Positions 25,099-33,762 of a stretch of 64,000 nucleotides of DNA are shown here, piece after piece; positions within the stretch are counted from its first letter, which is position 1; every line of letters begins with the position of its first letter. The translations under genes were made by a program, and so were the position numbers. A model generated the notes under the pieces. It was given only the letters and a program-made list of their open reading frames with translations. It ran no database searches and was not told the DNA's origin. The DNA is from Halothiobacillus sp. (GTDB taxonomy: Bacteria; Pseudomonadota; Gammaproteobacteria; Halothiobacillales; Halothiobacillaceae): positions 119,787 through 183,786 of the forward strand of contig JAGXIF010000036.1 in the NCBI GenBank assembly GCA_024635755.1, given 5' to 3'.

Positions 25099-26678
25099 TA
25101 GCGCTTATCTCCGGGTGCGCCGGGGCCGGATGAGTCGGGGCGGCGCGCCTGGGCCAGCGTCTTGAAGGCGCGGAATCGGAATAGCTCGGTCAGCCGGTAG
25201 CCGGTGTAGCGGCCCAGCAGGAGCGTCACGGCCAGCACCACCAGCAGCAACTCCGGGAAGACGAAGAACAGGTGGGTCACGTACTCGTTGACCATGACCA
25301 GGTACGCGAGCGCGGCAACCGCCAGCGAGCCGGTTCCCTGCGTGAGGGCGTCGGCCGGTCCGTGCTCCTCCCAGACGATCGACACCCGTTCGATGGTCAT
25401 CGCGAGGATGACCATGGGGAACAGACCAACCGATAGGCCGATCTCGATGCCGAGGCGATGCGAGACGATGCTGATCAGCGCCATCAGCAGGATCACGACG
25501 ATCACCACGGCCGCCAGTCGGGGTACGAGTAGTAGCTTGAGGTGTTCGAGGTAAAAGCGTATCACCAGCCCCATCGCCACAATCAGCGTGAACAGCATCA
25601 CGCCACCGAGAAGCTGCGTCTCGCGGAACGACAGCGCGATCAACACGGGCATGAAGGTGCCGAAGGTGCGAATACCGATCACGTTGCGCAGCAGCACGAT
25701 GATCAGGGCGCCCAGGGGCACCAGCAGCAGCACGCGGTAGGTGTTCTGCGAGTCGATCGGCAGGTCGAGCAACGAGAAGTCGATCAGCCGCGAATTGACG
25801 ATGCTCGACTGCAACTGGGCCGTTTCCACTGCGTCACGCAGGTTGCGCGTGCTGGCGAACGTCAGTTCGGTGCCCTTGAGCCCCGATGTGTCCAGCGCTG
25901 GCCGGTCACCATGCCACCAGATCAGGAAGTTGCGTGGGTAGCCCAGACCGCCGGTGCGCGGATCGATCGGCACCCAGCGCCGCGAGTTGTGCACCTCGAG
26001 CCAGGTGGTCGGGCGCAGGTTGCGTCCCTCGTCGGTCAGCGTCACGCCGTGGGTCATGCGGGCCGGGATGCGCGCGATCGCGAGCAGGCGGATGGCCAGA
26101 CGGGTCCGCTCGGTCTCGGTGGCGTCGGGCTTGAGGAACGCCGCGATGTTCTCGTGCGGCTGGGCGGCGTTGACCTCCTTGACCAGCAAGGTGGCGAAGG
26201 TCTGGATGTCGGCCGATTCGGCGCGAATCTCCTCGATGAACGACTCGGCCGCCGACTTGAGCGGCTCCTCGAGTTGGGGCGGATCGGCCGGACCCGGGTA
26301 GGGCGAGGGTTCGGTCTCCTCCTCGGCCCGGTAGACCGTGGCCTGGTAGTACAGCGTCTGCTTTCCCTCGGGGTCGCGCTTGGTCCAGACGGCCTCCCGT
26401 TGCCGGTTGGCTGACTGGCTGGTCAGCCCCCAGCCGCGGGAGACGTAGCTTTCGTCTAGCAGCGAGTAGTGCGGCGGATCGGTCGGCAGGGCGAAGCGCA
26501 CCGAGGCCGGTGCCTGCCCCGGATCCACCGCGATCTGCGCCTCCACCGTCCAAGTCTCTGTCTCCCGGTCCGGTGTCAGCGGGAATCCCAGCACGCTGAA
26601 CTTGTAGTAGGCCACCGACAGGCCAACCACGGTCAGCAGCAGAACGACGAACGGCAGGTGGATACGTCTCATGCTCAT
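25098..26678 (-). CDS. Inactive transglutaminase fused to seven transmembrane helices
   Basis: A 526-residue inner-membrane protein. An N-terminal helix (about 8-28) is followed by a domain outside the membrane (about 40-310) and about seven helices (315-510). The middle part resembles a transglutaminase core, I-P-A-R-M-T-H-G ... T-T-W-L-E-V ... W-V-P-I-D-P, but the catalytic His expected in H-x-W is Thr225 and no catalytic Cys is evident, so it is likely a binding module. Such proteins are known as inactive transglutaminase/7TM proteins and accompany ATP-grasp and retropepsin-like partners. A second Met two codons in is an alternative start. Confidence 0.8.
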   Translation of the reverse strand: MSMRRIHLPFVVLLLTVVGLSVAYYKFSVLGFPLTPDRETETWTVEAQIAVDPGQAPASVRFALPTDPPHYSLLDESYVSRGWGLTSQSANRQREAVWTKRDPEGKQTLYYQATVYRAEEETEPSPYPGPADPPQLEEPLKSAAESFIEEIRAESADIQTFATLLVKEVNAAQPHENIAAFLKPDATETERTRLAIRLLAIARIPARMTHGVTLTDEGRNLRPTTWLEVHNSRRWVPIDPRTGGLGYPRNFLIWWHGDRPALDTSGLKGTELTFASTRNLRDAVETAQLQSSIVNSRLIDFSLLDLPIDSQNTYRVLLLVPLGALIIVLLRNVIGIRTFGTFMPVLIALSFRETQLLGGVMLFTLIVAMGLVIRFYLEHLKLLLVPRLAAVVIVVILLMALISIVSHRLGIEIGLSVGLFPMVILAMTIERVSIVWEEHGPADALTQGTGSLAVAALAYLVMVNEYVTHLFFVFPELLLVVLAVTLLLGRYTGYRLTELFRFRAFKTLAQARRPDSSGPGAPGDKR

Positions 26679-26756
26679 GATCGCAGGCTGGGCTCCGGAG
26701 GGGGCTGAGGGAAGGGAAGTGGACGACCCGGGGTGGCGGCCTGGTTAGCGGGTGCG

Positions 26757-27269
26757 TTACTCGCAGTCCGGATCGTCGGTGAAGCGCTCGGCCGGGTCGA
26801 CGATGATTCGGCCGGCCATGTGGTTGCGACCGACCAGCACGGGGAAGTTAAAGCCTTCGCGGCTGGTCAGGCTGACTTCCTCCTCGATCTCCATCTTGTC
26901 GACGCAGAAGGTCAGCTGCACCACATAGCGGGTCTGGGAGTCCCCTCTGTGACGCTTGATGCGGACCTTGCGCTCCACTGGCCGCTCGACCCACGTCTCG
27001 GTGCCGGTATCCCGGTCGATCATCTTGAAGCGGACCCATTCCTCGCCGTCCTTGTCGAAGGGCTCGATTTCCCGGGCGTCGATCGAGGATGTGGTGGCGC
27101 CGGTGTCCAGCTTGGCCTCCATCACCCAGCCGATCTCCATCACCTTGATGTCTTCGACGTAGCCGAAAATATCCTTGTCCACGGCCTGGGCCGGCGCGAC
27201 AAGGGCGAGGGTCATCAGGGCCGCGAGGAGGCCGCGGCGAGAGGGGGGCAACAGGTTGGCGAAGTGCAT
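26757..27269 (-). CDS. Retropepsin-like protease of the ATP-dependent zinc protease family
   Basis: A 170-residue exported protein. Residues 1-29 form a signal peptide ending A-Q-A. The mature protein has the aspartic-protease motif L-D-T-G-A-T-T-S with Asp55, a later hydrophobic F-P-V-L-V-G-R strand, and the size of one retropepsin subunit. The family is labelled ATP-dependent zinc protease or RimB-like, although no zinc motif is visible. With one D-T-G per chain it should act as a dimer. It heads the triad, nine bases after rpiA, and would work in the periplasm with the 7TM protein. Confidence 0.8.
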   Translation of the reverse strand: MHFANLLPPSRRGLLAALMTLALVAPAQAVDKDIFGYVEDIKVMEIGWVMEAKLDTGATTSSIDAREIEPFDKDGEEWVRFKMIDRDTGTETWVERPVERKVRIKRHRGDSQTRYVVQLTFCVDKMEIEEEVSLTSREGFNFPVLVGRNHMAGRIIVDPAERFTDDPDCE

Positions 27270-27277
27270 GCAGGGAA

Positions 27278-27943
27278 TTATCCGTCGATCTTGCGAATGT
27301 CTCCGTCCGCAGTGCCCAGTATCAGCACGTCCGCGGGGCGGAGGGCGAAGATGCCAACGGTTACGACCCCGGGGAGGTCGTTGAGTTCGGTCTCGAGCTT
27401 GGCGGGTTCCATGATGCGCAGGTTGTGCACGTCGAGGATCTGGTTGCCGTTGTCCGTGACAAAACCGTCGCGGTAGACCGGTTGGCCACCGCGCTTGACC
27501 AGCTCGCGGGCGATCATGCTGCGGGCCATGGGAATCACCTCCACCGGCAGGGGGAAGGCGCCCAGCACGTCGACCAGCTTGGTCTCATCCGCGATGCAGA
27601 CGAACTTCTTCGCCATCTGCGCGATGATCTTCTCACGGGTCAGTGCACCCCCGCCGCCCTTGATCAGCTGCAGGTATTCGTTGGTCTCGTCGGCGCCATC
27701 CACGTAGACGGGGATTTCGTTGACGCTGTTGAGGTCAAAGACCTCGATGCCGTGATCGCGCAGACGCTGCGTGCTGGCCTCGGAGCTCGAGACCGCCCCT
27801 TCGATACGGTTCTTGATCTTGGCCAGCTCGTCGATGAAGAAGTTGACGGTCGAGCCGGTGCCCACCCCCACCACGCTGCCGGAGGGAACGTAATCGATCG
27901 CGGCCTGGGCGGCCAGCTGCTTGCCTTTGTCCGTGTTATTCAT
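27278..27943 (-). CDS. rpiA: Ribose-5-phosphate isomerase A
   Basis: A 221-residue RpiA that interconverts ribose-5-phosphate and ribulose-5-phosphate. Motifs [11 protein letters not shown], the D-G-A-D-E active-site loop and [11 protein letters not shown] are intact. It is the first gene of the minus-strand run ending in aroE and is divergent from ilvA. The 148-bp gap between them must hold both promoters; no clear element was identified. Confidence 0.96.
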   Translation of the reverse strand: MNNTDKGKQLAAQAAIDYVPSGSVVGVGTGSTVNFFIDELAKIKNRIEGAVSSSEASTQRLRDHGIEVFDLNSVNEIPVYVDGADETNEYLQLIKGGGGALTREKIIAQMAKKFVCIADETKLVDVLGAFPLPVEVIPMARSMIARELVKRGGQPVYRDGFVTDNGNQILDVHNLRIMEPAKLETELNDLPGVVTVGIFALRPADVLILGTADGDIRKIDG

Positions 27944-28091
27944 GTGCTTGTCACTCCGATGCTTGCAATGGGGGTGACGCGCTGGCCGGCCGCCGCGCGC
28001 GTCGCGTTTCTGTTAACCTTCGATGGTATATCACCCCAACCATAGGACGGGCAACAACGCCTGTCTCGAAACCCATCGATGAGGTGCCGAA

Positions 28092-29615
28092 TTGACGCCG
28101 CTGCTGCGCGACTATCTCGAGGAAATCCTCAAGGCCCGAGTCTACGACGTGGCCATCGAGTCGCCGCTTCAGCAGGCGACGCTGCTCTCCGAGCGCATCG
28201 GCAACCGCGTGTTGCTCAAGCGCGAGGACATGCAGCCGGTGTTCTCCTTCAAGCTGCGCGGCGCCTACCACAAGATCCACAAGCTCTGGTCCGCGGGCGA
28301 GCTGGGCAAGGGCGTGATCGCCGCCTCGGCCGGCAACCACGCCCAGGGCGTGGCCCTAGCGGCGCAGACACTGGGTCTGCGCGCCGTGATCGTGATGCCC
28401 GAGACCACGCCGCCGATCAAGGTCGATGCGGTGCGCCGCCGCGGTGCCGAGGCCGTGCTGGTGGGCGATGCCTTCGATGACGCCTTCGCCCACGCCAAGC
28501 AGTTGATCGCCTCCGAGGGGCTGACCTACATCCCGCCCTACGACGACCCGGACATCATCGCCGGGCAGGGCACCGTCGGCGCCGAGATCCTCCGCCATCA
28601 TCCCGACCCGATCCACGCGATTTTCGTTCCCGTCGGCGGGGGCGGGCTGATTGCCGGGGTGGCCGCCTACGTCAAGGCGCTGCGGCCCGATATCCGGGTG
28701 ATCGGCGTCGAGCCCGAGGACGCGGCCTGCCTGGATGCGGCGATGAAGGCCGGGGAACGGGTCATCCTCGACCAGGTGGGGCTGTTCGCGGACGGGGTCG
28801 CCGTGCGTCAGATCGGCGAGCACACCTTCAAGGTGGCGCGCGAGGCGGTCGACGAGGTGATCACCGTCAACACCGACGAAATGGCCGCGGCAATCAAGGA
28901 CATCTTCGACGACACCCGCAGCATCGACGAACCGGCCGGGGCACTGGCCACCGCCGGCCTCAAGCGGTATGCCCGCCTGCACAACCTGAGCGGTGAGACG
29001 CTGGTGGCGATCGCCTCGGGCGCTAATATGAACTTCGACCGACTGCGGTTCGTCGCCGAGCGCTCGGAGCTTGGCGAGCGGCGCGAGGCCCTCTACGCGG
29101 TGACTATCCCCGAGCGGCCGGGCAGCTTCCTTGCCTTCTGCGAGCTTCTGGGACGGCGCCAGATCACCGAGTTCAACTACCGTTATGCCGACGCCGACCG
29201 TGCGCACATCTTCGTCGGCATCAAGCTCGCCGAGCAGGACGACCGCTATCGAGTGCTCGAACGACTGGCCGCCGCCGATTACCCGGTGATCGACCTGACC
29301 GACAACGAGATGGCCAAGCTCCACGGTCGGCACATGGTGGGCGGGCATGCCGGCGATATTCCCGAGGAACGCCTGTTCCGTTTCGAGTTCCCCGAGCGCC
29401 CCGGCGCGCTCCTGAAATTCCTCTCCCAGCTGGGAGCGCGCTGGAACATCAGCCTGTTCCACTACCGCAATCACGGGGCCGATTACGGACGCGTGCTGGT
29501 CGGCATCCAGGTGCCCGAGGCGGAGGTCGGCGAGTTGACCGCCTATCTCGAAGCGCTGCGTTATCCCTACTGGCCCGAGAGCGACAACCCCGTCTACCCG
29601 CTGTTTCTCGCCTAG
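28092..29615 (+). CDS. ilvA: Biosynthetic threonine deaminase
   Basis: A 507-residue PLP enzyme converting threonine to 2-oxobutanoate, the first step to isoleucine. The PLP lysine is Lys54 in F-S-F-K-L-R-G-A-Y; S-A-G-N-H-A-Q-G and P-V-G-G-G-G-L bind the cofactor. The length and two C-terminal ACT-like domains (from about residue 325) mark the isoleucine-inhibited form rather than the short catabolic one. The start is TTG at 28092 with GAGGTG upstream; no in-frame ATG gives the full N-terminal helix. A strong terminator follows. Confidence 0.95.
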   Translation: MTPLLRDYLEEILKARVYDVAIESPLQQATLLSERIGNRVLLKREDMQPVFSFKLRGAYHKIHKLWSAGELGKGVIAASAGNHAQGVALAAQTLGLRAVIVMPETTPPIKVDAVRRRGAEAVLVGDAFDDAFAHAKQLIASEGLTYIPPYDDPDIIAGQGTVGAEILRHHPDPIHAIFVPVGGGGLIAGVAAYVKALRPDIRVIGVEPEDAACLDAAMKAGERVILDQVGLFADGVAVRQIGEHTFKVAREAVDEVITVNTDEMAAAIKDIFDDTRSIDEPAGALATAGLKRYARLHNLSGETLVAIASGANMNFDRLRFVAERSELGERREALYAVTIPERPGSFLAFCELLGRRQITEFNYRYADADRAHIFVGIKLAEQDDRYRVLERLAAADYPVIDLTDNEMAKLHGRHMVGGHAGDIPEERLFRFEFPERPGALLKFLSQLGARWNISLFHYRNHGADYGRVLVGIQVPEAEVGELTAYLEALRYPYWPESDNPVYPLFLA

Positions 29616-29641
29616 AAGGGGGACATCAGAATCCCGGGTTG

Positions 29642-29682
29642 AAAAAAACCGCGCCCTGGAGTGATCCCGGGCGCGGTTTTTT
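29642..29682. terminator. Bidirectional rho-independent terminator
   Basis: Perfect 8-bp stem CCGCGCCC (29649-29656) / GGGCGCGG (29669-29676) with a 12-base loop. TTTTTT follows on the plus strand and AAAAAAA precedes, giving a U-tract on either transcript. It serves ilvA on plus and the EVE-domain gene on minus. Confidence 0.92.
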
Positions 29683-29708
29683 GTCTGCATCGTCGGGAAG
29701 AGGCTGTC

Positions 29709-30170
29709 TCAGCCCTGGTTTTCCAGCGACAGGATGTGCTCGAAATGCGCCTTGCTGACCGGCATGACCGACAGGCGGTTGCCGCGCCGGACCAGCGGCA
29801 TCTCTTCGAGGTCCGGGTCGACCTTGAGCTCGGTCAGCGGGATCACGCGCTTGGTGTGGCGGACGTATTTGACGTCGACCAGGAGCCAGCGCGGCTTGTC
29901 GGGGTCGGACTTGGGGTCGTAGTACTTCTCGTCCGGGTCGAAGGCGGTGTGATCCGGGCGCGACTGGCTGACGATGTCCATGATGCCGACGATGCCCGGC
30001 ACCTTGGTGTTGGAGTGGTAGAAGAAGGCCCGGTCGCCCGGCTGCATCTGATCGCGGATCATGTTGCGTACCTGGTAGTTGCGGATGCCGTCCCAGGGTT
30101 CGGTGCCGACCCGCTCGAGGTCGTCAATGGAGAAGGCATCGGGCTCGGATTTCATCAGCCAGTAGGCCAT
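29709..30170 (-). CDS. EVE domain protein
   Basis: A 153-residue single EVE domain (PUA/YTH-like fold). The start M-A-Y-W-L-M-K-S-E-P is the family signature, followed by W-D-G-I-R-N-Y-Q-V-R-N and G-D-R-A-F-F-Y-H-S-N. Such domains are thought to bind modified bases in DNA or RNA; the ligand here is unknown. The Met at 30170 is chosen because the frame upstream, which overlaps fau, adds no conserved residues. It lies 25 bases downstream of fau and ends at a terminator. Confidence 0.88.
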   Translation of the reverse strand: MAYWLMKSEPDAFSIDDLERVGTEPWDGIRNYQVRNMIRDQMQPGDRAFFYHSNTKVPGIVGIMDIVSQSRPDHTAFDPDEKYYDPKSDPDKPRWLLVDVKYVRHTKRVIPLTELKVDPDLEEMPLVRRGNRLSVMPVSKAHFEHILSLENQG

Positions 30171-30195
30171 CGGGGTCTCCTGTGCGCGCTGCGGT

Positions 30196-30810
30196 TTAGG
30201 TCGGTGTCTTGCCGGCGGTCGGGGGGCGCGTGTCGATAATGGCCGTGTCGGTGACGATATAGTCGAGTGGCTGGTCCCAGGGATCGGTGGGCAGGGACAG
30301 CACCTCCTGGCAGCCGAAGGCCACGCCGATAGCCAGCGGTCGACGGCCGTGGCGCTGTGCCAGTGCTCGGTCGTAAAAACCGGCTCCCATGCCGAGCCGA
30401 TTGCCCCGGGCATCGAAACCCACCAGCGGGATCAGCAGTGCGTCAAGGCTGTTGAGTCCGCGCTGGCGGTGGTCCCCGGACTCGACGATGCCGAACCGGT
30501 TGGTGCGCAATCGCGGCATGCTGTGGCGTGCGCAGGCGGTGCGCGGGTCGGTGCGGTGGAAGGCAAGACGTCGATCCGGCAGGACGCGCGGCAGCCAGAT
30601 GTGGCCGCGATGGCGTCGAAGCCAGCCATTGAGTTCGGGTTCGCCGTCGAAGGCGCAGTAGGCGGCCACCTCGACCAGTCCCAGGTTGCGGGCGAGGCGT
30701 TCGAGTCGGGCCTCGATGCGGCGGATGGCCAGATAGCGGGGAAAGCCGCCCAGCGCTCGCCGGTGCGCGCGCAATGTTTTTCTCAGGGCTGGCTTGTTCG
30801 AATTTTGCAT
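30196..30810 (-). CDS. fau: 5-formyltetrahydrofolate cyclo-ligase
   Basis: A 204-residue enzyme (YgfA/Fau) that uses ATP to turn 5-formyl-THF into 5,10-methenyl-THF. The C-terminal motif R-L-G-M-G-A-G-F-Y-D-R-A-L is diagnostic. The N-terminal basic helix K-P-A-L-R-K-T-L-R-A-H-R-R is also typical. It begins 17 bases after the predicted 6S RNA end, as in E. coli where ssrS and ygfA are co-transcribed. Confidence 0.92.
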   Translation of the reverse strand: MQNSNKPALRKTLRAHRRALGGFPRYLAIRRIEARLERLARNLGLVEVAAYCAFDGEPELNGWLRRHRGHIWLPRVLPDRRLAFHRTDPRTACARHSMPRLRTNRFGIVESGDHRQRGLNSLDALLIPLVGFDARGNRLGMGAGFYDRALAQRHGRRPLAIGVAFGCQEVLSLPTDPWDQPLDYIVTDTAIIDTRPPTAGKTPT

Positions 30811-30826
30811 GATTCGATGAATGAGG

Positions 30827-31010
30827 TGTCTTCCAGGGCGCCGCTGGCAACGCTACGACCTTGAACCGATAGGGTTCAAGTCGGGGGCTCCGCCCGGCTC
30901 ATTAGGCTTTCCGTCGAAACGGACATGCACACAGAACCGCTTGTCGCCCCCTGGGTCGTTAATTAAGGCTCAAGGGATAGAGCGCTACCTGGCGCACGTC
31001 CCAGAAGACT
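30827..31010 (-). ncRNA. ssrS: 6S RNA
   Basis: About 184 bases, the size of E. coli 6S RNA, in the conserved zapA-ssrS-fau context. On the minus strand the ends pair (GTCTTCTGGG at the 5' end with CCCTGGAAGAC at the 3' end) to form the closing stem. The 3' half has the typical hairpin CTTGAACC-CTAT-CGGTTCAAG, matching E. coli CTTGAACC...GGTTCAAGG, and the 5' half has CCCTTGAGCC. The RNA mimics an open promoter and binds sigma-70 RNA polymerase, released by product RNA synthesis in outgrowth. Ends are estimated from the closing stem. Confidence 0.9.
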
Positions 31011-31016
31011 GACTCA

Positions 31017-31045
31017 ATGCTAAGGATGCTGGCGGGGGCTTGCAA
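31017..31045 (-). promoter_or_regulatory. Sigma-70 type promoter of 6S RNA
   Basis: On the minus strand, TTGCAA (31045-31040), 17 bases, then TAGCAT (31022-31017). The predicted start falls near 31010, at the 5' end of the closing stem of 6S RNA. It lies just after the zapA stop codon, within its last bases and the following gap. Confidence 0.55.
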
Positions 31046-31057
31046 GGGGCAATTGCA

Positions 31058-31375
31058 TCATTGGGGCGATTGCTGGCTTTCGCCCACTTCCATGGCGTGG
31101 ATGAGGGTGTCGATCCGGCCCTCGAGCTCGCCGTTGTCGATCTCGTCCGGCAGAGTGAGTTCGCGGCCCTCGAGCAGTTGTCGGGTGATGTTCAGGGCGG
31201 CGAGTACCGCGATGCGCTCGCTGCTCAGCACCTTGCTGGTCTGGCGGATCTGGGCCATCTCGTCGTTGAGGTGCTCGGCCGTCCGTAGCAGCATGCCTTG
31301 CTCCTCGGGCGGGCAGACGATGCGGTAATCCTTCTCCATGACCCGCACGGTGACGGGATGATTCGACTGGGGCAT
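31058..31375 (-). CDS. zapA: Cell division protein ZapA
   Basis: A 105-residue ZapA, which cross-links FtsZ filaments. It begins V-T-V-R-V-M-E-K-D-Y-R-I-V-C-P-P-E-E and ends in a coiled coil including I-A-V-L-A-A-L-N-I-T-R-Q-L. Start 31375 is chosen because the longer frame overlaps the upstream coiled-coil gene and adds unlike sequence. It lies between that gene and 6S RNA, matching the gammaproteobacterial order. Confidence 0.93.
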   Translation of the reverse strand: MPQSNHPVTVRVMEKDYRIVCPPEEQGMLLRTAEHLNDEMAQIRQTSKVLSSERIAVLAALNITRQLLEGRELTLPDEIDNGELEGRIDTLIHAMEVGESQQSPQ

Positions 31376-31379
31376 CGGG

Positions 31380-31598
31380 TCAGTCCTCGCGTTCGATGTC
31401 GGTGGCCTGATTCTCGAGGCGCCGCAGTTGGCCAGCCAGCTCCTCGATCCGGGCATGGCTGTGCTCGATCAGGTGCCGGAGCTCCCGGTTTTCCTGGGTC
31501 AGGAGCTGGGCCTGTCGCCGCAGGTCCAGGCGTTCTTCGTTCACTTGCTGAGACGTGGTCAGCAATCGCTCGATCTTCTCGGCAAGCCGTTCGGCCAT
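31380..31598 (-). CDS. ZapB-like coiled-coil protein (TIGR02449 family)
   Basis: A 72-residue protein that is almost wholly coiled coil, M-A-E-R-L-A-E-K-I-E-R-L-L then repeated L-x-x-E-N-x-x-L heptads and an acidic tail I-E-R-E-D. Small proteins of this kind lie directly upstream of zapA in many Gammaproteobacteria and are grouped in TIGR02449; a role with ZapA/ZapB in the divisome is inferred from the linkage. The Met at 31598 begins the coiled coil; the frame open upstream to 31937 is Pro/Arg-rich and antisense to ygfB. Confidence 0.82.
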   Translation of the reverse strand: MAERLAEKIERLLTTSQQVNEERLDLRRQAQLLTQENRELRHLIEHSHARIEELAGQLRRLENQATDIERED

Positions 31599-31820
31599 GG
31601 CTGTCGTGCTCCGCGTTTGGCTGGTCCTGCTGGGACGGGGCCGGTCCGGTGGAACCAACGGTTCCGTTTGCCGGAGTCTATCATTTAGCTGTCTTAGCGG
31701 TGACAATGTTGCCTGGAATCTCCGGGCTTTAGGACCCCCGTCCGCGTAAGGGTAGGGCGTCCCGAGCGGCCGAGGTTCCCGACGAGGGCAAGGTAAACAA
31801 ACAGGCTTTTGGGAAGCGGA

Positions 31821-32369
31821 ATGACCGATTACGAACGACTCCAGCAGGCGCTTGATTCCATGGGTGCCCTGGCCAACCCCAGCGAGGCGCAGGGCGTGCT
31901 GGTCGGCATGTGGATCGGCGGCGGCCCGGCTGAACAATCACGCTGGATTGACGAACTGTCCGAGGACGAGGATCGATCGCCCGCCGTGCCGGCGGAGCTG
32001 GCCGAGCTGTATCAACATTTCGTCGAACAGCTGACCGGGGCGGACAACTTGGGTCTGGATCTGGTGCTTCCCGGCGAGGATGCCCCCCTAAAGGCGCAGG
32101 TGGAGGGGCTGGTCGACTTCGCCCAGGGCGTGCTCTATGGCTATGCGATCGAGAACGGGCCGGCTCGACGGGCGTTGTCGGATGAGGCGCGCGAGGTATT
32201 CGACGATTTGGGCGACATCGCTCAGCTGGACACCGAATCCGTCAAGACCGAGAACGACGCCTTCGACCTGCACCAGATCGAGGAATACCTCAGTTCGGCC
32301 CTCCTGGTCATGTACTTGCAACTGCATCCGCCGGTACCGGAGAGTGCCGGTTCCCAGCGATTGCAGTAA
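31821..32369 (+). CDS. ygfB: UPF0149 family protein YgfB
   Basis: A 182-residue acidic helical protein of the UPF0149/YgfB family, with the typical G-V-L-V-G-M-W near residue 25 and W-V/F-D-F-A-Q-G-V-L-Y-G mid-protein. E. coli YgfB is uncharacterised; in Pseudomonas aeruginosa it has been tied to control of the AmpDh3 amidase and beta-lactam resistance. GGGAAG precedes the ATG. It leads ygfB-pepP-ubiH-ubiI, the E. coli order, and is divergent from the ZapB-like gene across a 222-bp gap. Confidence 0.9.
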   Translation: MTDYERLQQALDSMGALANPSEAQGVLVGMWIGGGPAEQSRWIDELSEDEDRSPAVPAELAELYQHFVEQLTGADNLGLDLVLPGEDAPLKAQVEGLVDFAQGVLYGYAIENGPARRALSDEAREVFDDLGDIAQLDTESVKTENDAFDLHQIEEYLSSALLVMYLQLHPPVPESAGSQRLQ

Positions 32370-32402
32370 ACATTTTCGAGAAAGAGTAAGGGAAGGCAAG
32401 GC

Positions 32403-33755
32403 ATGCAGGCGATCGGTCCGTCTCCCACCGAGCGAAACGAATATCAGCGCCGCCGCAAGCGGCTGATCAAGGCGATCGGCAAGCGCGGCGTCGCCGTGAT
32501 TCCTGCGGCCACGGAGCAGTGGCGCAACCACGACAACCCCTGGCCGTTCCGCCAGTCGAGCGATTTTCATTACCTCACCGGATTGGTCGAACCCGATGCG
32601 GTGCTGGTGCTCTGTCCCAAGCGGGCCGAGGGCGAGGTGGTCTGCTTTGTCAGCCCCCGCGACCCGGAGCGTGAGCGCTGGGAGGGGCCGCAACTCGGGG
32701 TCGACGATGCCCCGCGTGTGCTGGGCGTGGACCAGGCCTTCGCCATCGACGAGCTCGACGAGCGTCTGCCCGACCTGCTGCGAGGCTACGGCAAGCTCTA
32801 TCTGCCCTTTGCCGAGCACGAGTGGGTGTCGCGGGCCCTCACTTGGTTCGATTCGTTGCGCCAGGGCGCCCGCGCTGGCATCCAGCCGCCGGGCACGCTC
32901 AGGGACCTGGCCGGCCCGCTGCACGAATTGCGCCTGATCAAGTCCGCCAAGGAGATCGATAGACTGCGCAAAGCGGCTGCCGTTTCCGCCGAGGCCCATT
33001 TGGCCGCTGCCCGTGGGGTGCAGGACGGCATCTACGAGTACGAGATCGCCGCGATCCTGCTCAAGGAATTCGCCAGCGCCCATGGCGAGCCCTCGTTTGC
33101 CCCCATCGTCGCCGGCGGGTCGAATGCCTGCGTGCTGCACTACCGGGCCAATGCCGCTGAGCTGAAAGATGATGACCTGGTGTTGATCGATGCCGGTGCC
33201 GAGGTCGACTACTACGCGGGTGACATCACCCGCACCTGGCCGGTCAGTGGCCGGTTCAGCCAGCCGCAACGCCAGCTCTATCAAGTGGTTATCGACGCCC
33301 AGATGGCGGCCATCGAGACGATCACGCCCGGCGTGTCCTTCGATGACCCTCACCAGGCGGCGGTGCGCGTGATCACGCAAGGGCTGATTGACCTGGGCCT
33401 GATCGAGGGGCCGGTGGATGAGGCCATCGAGGCGGGTCGCTATCGGCGGTTTTTCATGCATCGCACCGGCCATTGGCTGGGGTCGGATGTCCACGATGTC
33501 GGCCGCTATCGCGTCGATGGCGACTGGCGCGAACTCGAGCCGGGCATGGTGATGACCGTCGAGCCGGGTATCTACGTCAACGACGAGGCGGACGTGCCGG
33601 CGGCCTTCCGCGGCATCGGCATCCGCATCGAGGATGACGTGCTGGTCACCGAGGAGGGGCACGAGGTGCTTACCCGCCGAGTGCCCAAGCAAGTCGAAGA
33701 GGTGGAGGCGTTGATGAACGGTCGCCGCGATCCGGTCAACCAGCCCCTGGAGTAG
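32403..33755 (+). CDS. pepP: Xaa-Pro aminopeptidase PepP
   Basis: A 450-residue M24B metallopeptidase that removes N-terminal residues before proline. An AMP_N domain (1-170, with W-P-F-R-Q-S-S-D-F-H-Y-L-T-G) precedes the pita-bread catalytic domain. Metal ligands are visible in I-D-A-G-A-E, G-D-I-T-R-T-W, T-G-H-W-L-G-S-D-V-H-D, V-E-P-G-I-Y and I-R-I-E-D-D. Length agrees with E. coli PepP (441). Seven bases separate it from ubiH. Confidence 0.96.
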   Translation: MQAIGPSPTERNEYQRRRKRLIKAIGKRGVAVIPAATEQWRNHDNPWPFRQSSDFHYLTGLVEPDAVLVLCPKRAEGEVVCFVSPRDPERERWEGPQLGVDDAPRVLGVDQAFAIDELDERLPDLLRGYGKLYLPFAEHEWVSRALTWFDSLRQGARAGIQPPGTLRDLAGPLHELRLIKSAKEIDRLRKAAAVSAEAHLAAARGVQDGIYEYEIAAILLKEFASAHGEPSFAPIVAGGSNACVLHYRANAAELKDDDLVLIDAGAEVDYYAGDITRTWPVSGRFSQPQRQLYQVVIDAQMAAIETITPGVSFDDPHQAAVRVITQGLIDLGLIEGPVDEAIEAGRYRRFFMHRTGHWLGSDVHDVGRYRVDGDWRELEPGMVMTVEPGIYVNDEADVPAAFRGIGIRIEDDVLVTEEGHEVLTRRVPKQVEEVEALMNGRRDPVNQPLE

Positions 33756-33762
33756 TCCACAC

